Origin: Pogonophryne albipinna
Lineage: Eukaryota > Chordata > Actinopteri > Perciformes > Artedidraconidae
Direction: 5' to 3'
Length of the DNA stretch: 64,000 nucleotides
NCBI GenBank assembly: GCA_028583405.1
Contig: CM053252.1
Span: 36,857,240-36,921,239, forward strand
The translations under genes were made by a program, and so were the position numbers. The notes beneath the pieces were generated by a model that worked only from the letters and a program-made list of their open reading frames with translations, searched no databases and was not told the origin of the DNA. Positions 60,541 to 64,000 of the stretch are shown here, one piece after another; position 1 is the first letter of the stretch; each line of letters starts with the position of its first letter.

Positions 60541-62199
60541 TTTGAATTCTTGAATCCTTTGAATACAATAATAATATTACCAGAAATGAAATGTAATGGG
60601 CTGCTGCAATAATAATGAGGGAAAGAAAGAAAGAAAGAACCAAGCCAATGGAGTGACTTCAACACTGTTGAAACTGATAGGGGAAAAAAAAAACATGGTA
60701 CGTGATGTGGAAAGTAATGAGGGTTAAGTAAAAAAACACACAAATGTCCAAATATATGAGCACTTGACAGTACGACCCCACTTCTCTTCACACTGTATAA
60801 GCATTGTGCCTCCTGCTCACATTCCTGCTCGTTGACTACTAGGATCTGGATTTTCGGCACAATTACCCACACCTCCAGGCCGGTTACCTGATCCCTTAAC
60901 TGCCCTCCTGTTGTATGCACATGAATATGGATCTAGCAGAACAGGAGCTGTGCCTTCTGCTGCTATCATACACATACACAAGAGTGGGGGGGACGAACAG
61001 GGTACTGCCTACAAACACATGCTTCCTTAAATAATGTTTTTTAAATTATATTAGCCAAAGTGCAATTAATCACCAGTAATGACTGATAATGTCAGCAGTC
61101 AGACTGGCTGATAGGGAATGAACACTAAATGGATGTTTTCTGCAAACACTGGCAAGTACTTCATATACTTGTTTCTGTTCACGTGTCCGTAAAAAAGGGT
61201 TCTCCTGGCACAGTGTCAGCTAATCTGACACTGTAAATGAATAGCGGTGGACATGATTTAACATGACAAAGAGCTCCCTGTTAATTATTCTGCTTGCTGA
61301 TTAGACAGCTGCCATAGAAATAGGGTTCCTTTTGAAGGCCGATGCAGTAATTAATTTAAACCTGGTGGATTCAAACTTCATTTCCAGGTTTGGCTCGTGG
61401 ACGTGGTCAGGTGAGAATAAGTGTGCAGAGTAGACGGCTTGGACTGCTTACAGCTTTTGCTCAGAATGAGAAAAACACAAGGTGTATAGCAATCTCCTAA
61501 AATATCCAAAACAAGATCTCTTGATCAAAACAACCTAAACCTATTTTTCAAGAATGTCCTGGCCAAGATAGCAGCAGTCGCCGACAGAAAGGTGACTTAC
61601 TATATGAAAACCTTACTACAAGATTAAACAAATATATATTATTAAAAACACAACAAAGCAGAATAAAATAATAAAGCTGCTGCCTCATCTGAGTTACTTT
61701 GTTTGACATTAGATTGGATTTGTGGGTATATAAAACCTGTACTCTCTCACTCATCATCAACAAGCGGAATAGAATCAATAGAATTGTGCTAGAAAGAAGA
61801 ACAGGTAGAAACAACAGATGCTGTCGTAAACTACATTAGTCTCTGCAGAAATAATCTGGGACCGTTTGCTTCAACGTAGATCCTGCATAGGTCAAGTTCA
61901 AACAGGAACCTCATCAGCATCCACAAAGGTAAGTATGCTTGTTACCTGCAATTGTTTCTTAATCACTTCCACATTTAGTCCAACCTCTTAATGAAGGGGC
62001 GACCCATAACAATACACAGGCTACACGCTCACTCAGTGTTTAACTTTTGCTTGGCTAACAACCAAAGCAAGGAAGAATGTGTGCACAATTAAAATAGGAA
62101 AAGTCATAGTAGTATTATGCTGGTGAAGTGGAAAAAGGCTTCAACACAGAACATCGATTACATCATTTTCTTTTTCATAGTTCATTTCCCAAATAAACG
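60541..62199. other. gene-free stretch
   Basis: No gene recognised. The AGAAAGAAAGAAAG run near 60624-60637 is short. The part near 61040-61400 is TAAT-rich and unique-looking. Confidence 0.5.
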
Positions 62200-63850
62200 T
62201 TATGTTCGACAGCGGCCGGCAACTGAAATATTTAGTGCGAATGCTGTTCTTCGAATCTTTAATCTTCCTCTTCTTATTTCAACCAATACTTTGGCTCTCC
62301 ATAACTTCAGCATACTTTCAGCTTCAGAAACCATTCAAATATCAAACTATTCAGCCTTTTCAGCACATGATGGGAAACTTTCAACTTTTTCAAAATATTT
62401 AATAATTTTTTTAATATTCAGCTTTTTAAACTCTTTTTTTAACATGGAACTCAATGGGAGGAACCTTCAAATCCTCTTTTACCTACACCGTGTGGAAAAT
62501 GCTACTCCTTCCATATACTTTCAGCTAGAGACTTCATTCCAACTTTAAAATGATCACAAGACATTCAGTTATTAAAACATATTCAGACGTTTGATATATT
62601 TTACATTTTGAGATATTTAACTTAGTTTGGAGCTTGGTAAAGAGGCCTTCTTCAGATTCGTTAAGGCTTAGAGTGTATGATGTCACAGCTAGAGTGGAGG
62701 ACAGCTTGAAATTCGCCTTACATTTTTTTTTTAAACTGCCATAATTCCCAAAACCTACACTCCTTGGACATCATTTTTTTGTGAAAAACGTAGGAAAACA
62801 AAAAAAAATTAAGAAAATTAACTAAACAAAATGCCTCCTGAGGGCATGACAAACATGTCTCCATTAAGGCCCATTGTAAATCAAGCCTGATTTGTCCTCA
62901 GAGCAGCAGCTGCACACCTTTGCCACATTATGGACCCGAAAGTACACAAAAAGCAGACTCCGCCGCTCCTCACGGTCCTGACATCCTCCACGTGTTGACA
63001 TTTTACGAAAGCAGCTACCGTTTTTAAACTATAGTTAGAAATGTAAGAGGTTTATTTCTCATTGAGAACAATGGAAAGGCGCTCCTTTCACAGCACATCT
63101 CCATGGAAACCTTTGATCTCTGGCCTCACGTACACAGGTGTTTGATAACGTCGTCACCATGGTAACCTTTGATCTCTGGGCTCACACATTGTGTTATGAT
63201 TAGGTGTTATGATTTGGTGCTCAGCACAGAAACAAACACTGACAAACAGACTGGAGTTTAAAGACTGTCTCAGCCTATTATTTTCTGTCTGATGGAGACT
63301 TCATACTGACTTCAACACATTCCACATTTTGTATACATTATTGGTGATGTATGGTTTTAGTTCAAAAGTTTGCAGTTAAAATATTCTGCTGCTTTTCAAA
63401 AGCGTTTTTACTTTCTTTCTCTTCTTAATACACATTCATTCACTACTACTTACATTTAATATTTAACTCCTTCAGCCTATTTTCTGCTACAGAAACCATT
63501 CAACTATTACATTTTTCAGCTATTTCCGGACATTGAGGTTATATATTTTTGTTGTTTATACCTTTTTAAAACCTTTTCTTTTAAATATTAAGCTTCTTCA
63601 CTATTTTTCCTACTCTTCCAGTTTAACATTTCCCTTTCAAGTTTCCAACAAAGTCATTGCAATGCATTTGAGATGTAACAATTTGATTCAAATAATTTCA
63701 CTTTTCTGCATTTCTCCGCTAAGTTCAGCAACACACTTACTTGGTTTCTGTAGCTAAAAGCAGCTACCATTCAGCTAATAACATATTCAGCTTTTTCTGC
63801 ATTTACAGCTAAATTCAGCCACAAATGTTCACCGTTTACAGCATTCACAC
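62200..63850. repeat. TTCAGC-rich dispersed repeat
   Basis: The left part (62280-62560) and right part (63460-63830) are full of TTCAGCTT/ATTCAGC words, with phrases such as CATTCAAATATCAAACTATTC, and the centre contains a 28-bp duplication (63104-63131 and 63159-63186, CATGGAAACCTTTGATCTC against CATGGTAACCTTTGATCTC). Frames in it (for example 62117-62548) are Ser/Phe-rich and are not genes. Boundaries are unclear. From memory this resembles a dispersed fish repeat; I could not name it. Confidence 0.5.
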
Positions 63851-64000
63851 GCATTTTCTAGTTACATTTAAACTGTGGGTTTTCTCTGGAAGTTTTTCCT
63901 TGTACGATGTGAGGGTCTAAGGATAGACGGTGTCGTTTTTCTCATACTGATATTCTGAACAATCTGTGCTGTTGTATTTGCTGTAAAGTGTCTCTACTGT
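63851..64000. other. gene-free end
   Basis: GGAAGTTTTTCCTTGTACGA and GTCTAAGGATAGA near 63880-63920 remind me of the 3' region of dispersed fish repeats, but nothing firm. Confidence 0.3.

Overview
The window looks like a piece of teleost fish nuclear genome with no host gene that I can recognise. Four things point to a fish: many very long CA/TG microsatellites (about 15 arrays of 97-233 bp), several hAT-type DNA transposons with 8-bp target duplications and ends I know as common in fish, L2-type LINE/SINE tails of the GTCGCTTTGGATAAAAGCG kind, and a degenerate Ty3/gypsy retrotransposon with an apparent tRNA-Leu primer site. Base composition is AT-rich and CpG-poor, apart from a few CpG-rich mobile elements.

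Layout. 1-1335: two LINE 3' ends. 1425-2556: a non-autonomous hAT with a perfect 8-bp target duplication. 4878-5059: a CA array. 6461-7525: a second hAT, again with a perfect duplication. 7556-11999: a broken gypsy element (gag, protease, RT/RNase H, integrase in several frames, 3' LTR intact, 5' LTR reduced to its last 69 bp). 12039-13218: two small inverted-repeat elements side by side. 17217-20740: a cluster of TG arrays into which two different hATs have landed, one with a BED-finger exon and one with two in-phase 5' transposase exons. 21691-23127: a fourth hAT with a perfect duplication. 23560-24437: two copies of a TG-bounded repeat containing TTAGGG-like runs. 25761-26368: two CA arrays. 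33816-35864: ACGTTC-rich repeats and a large foldback element that holds a solo LTR with a perfect 5-bp duplication. 36183-40825: further CA/TG arrays and a tRNA-like SINE. 42345-49605: SINE and LINE remnants and a hAT MITE. 53997-54396: a CpG-rich MITE. 55325-56945: a TIR-bounded element carrying two apparently spliced exons of a fish multicopy protein family. 57388-60540: fragments of hATs, one with a 21-bp minisatellite. 62200-63850: a TTCAGC-rich dispersed repeat. The rest is unique-looking non-coding sequence.

Nothing here works together as a pathway. The coding material is all mobile-element protein or its remains. The most interesting points are the spliced gene fragment enclosed by CACTCTAAAA inverted ends (55325-56945), the TG array split twice by unrelated hATs that share a 33-bp exon segment, and the solo LTR nested in a foldback element. 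Family names rest on recognition from memory; no database search was possible.
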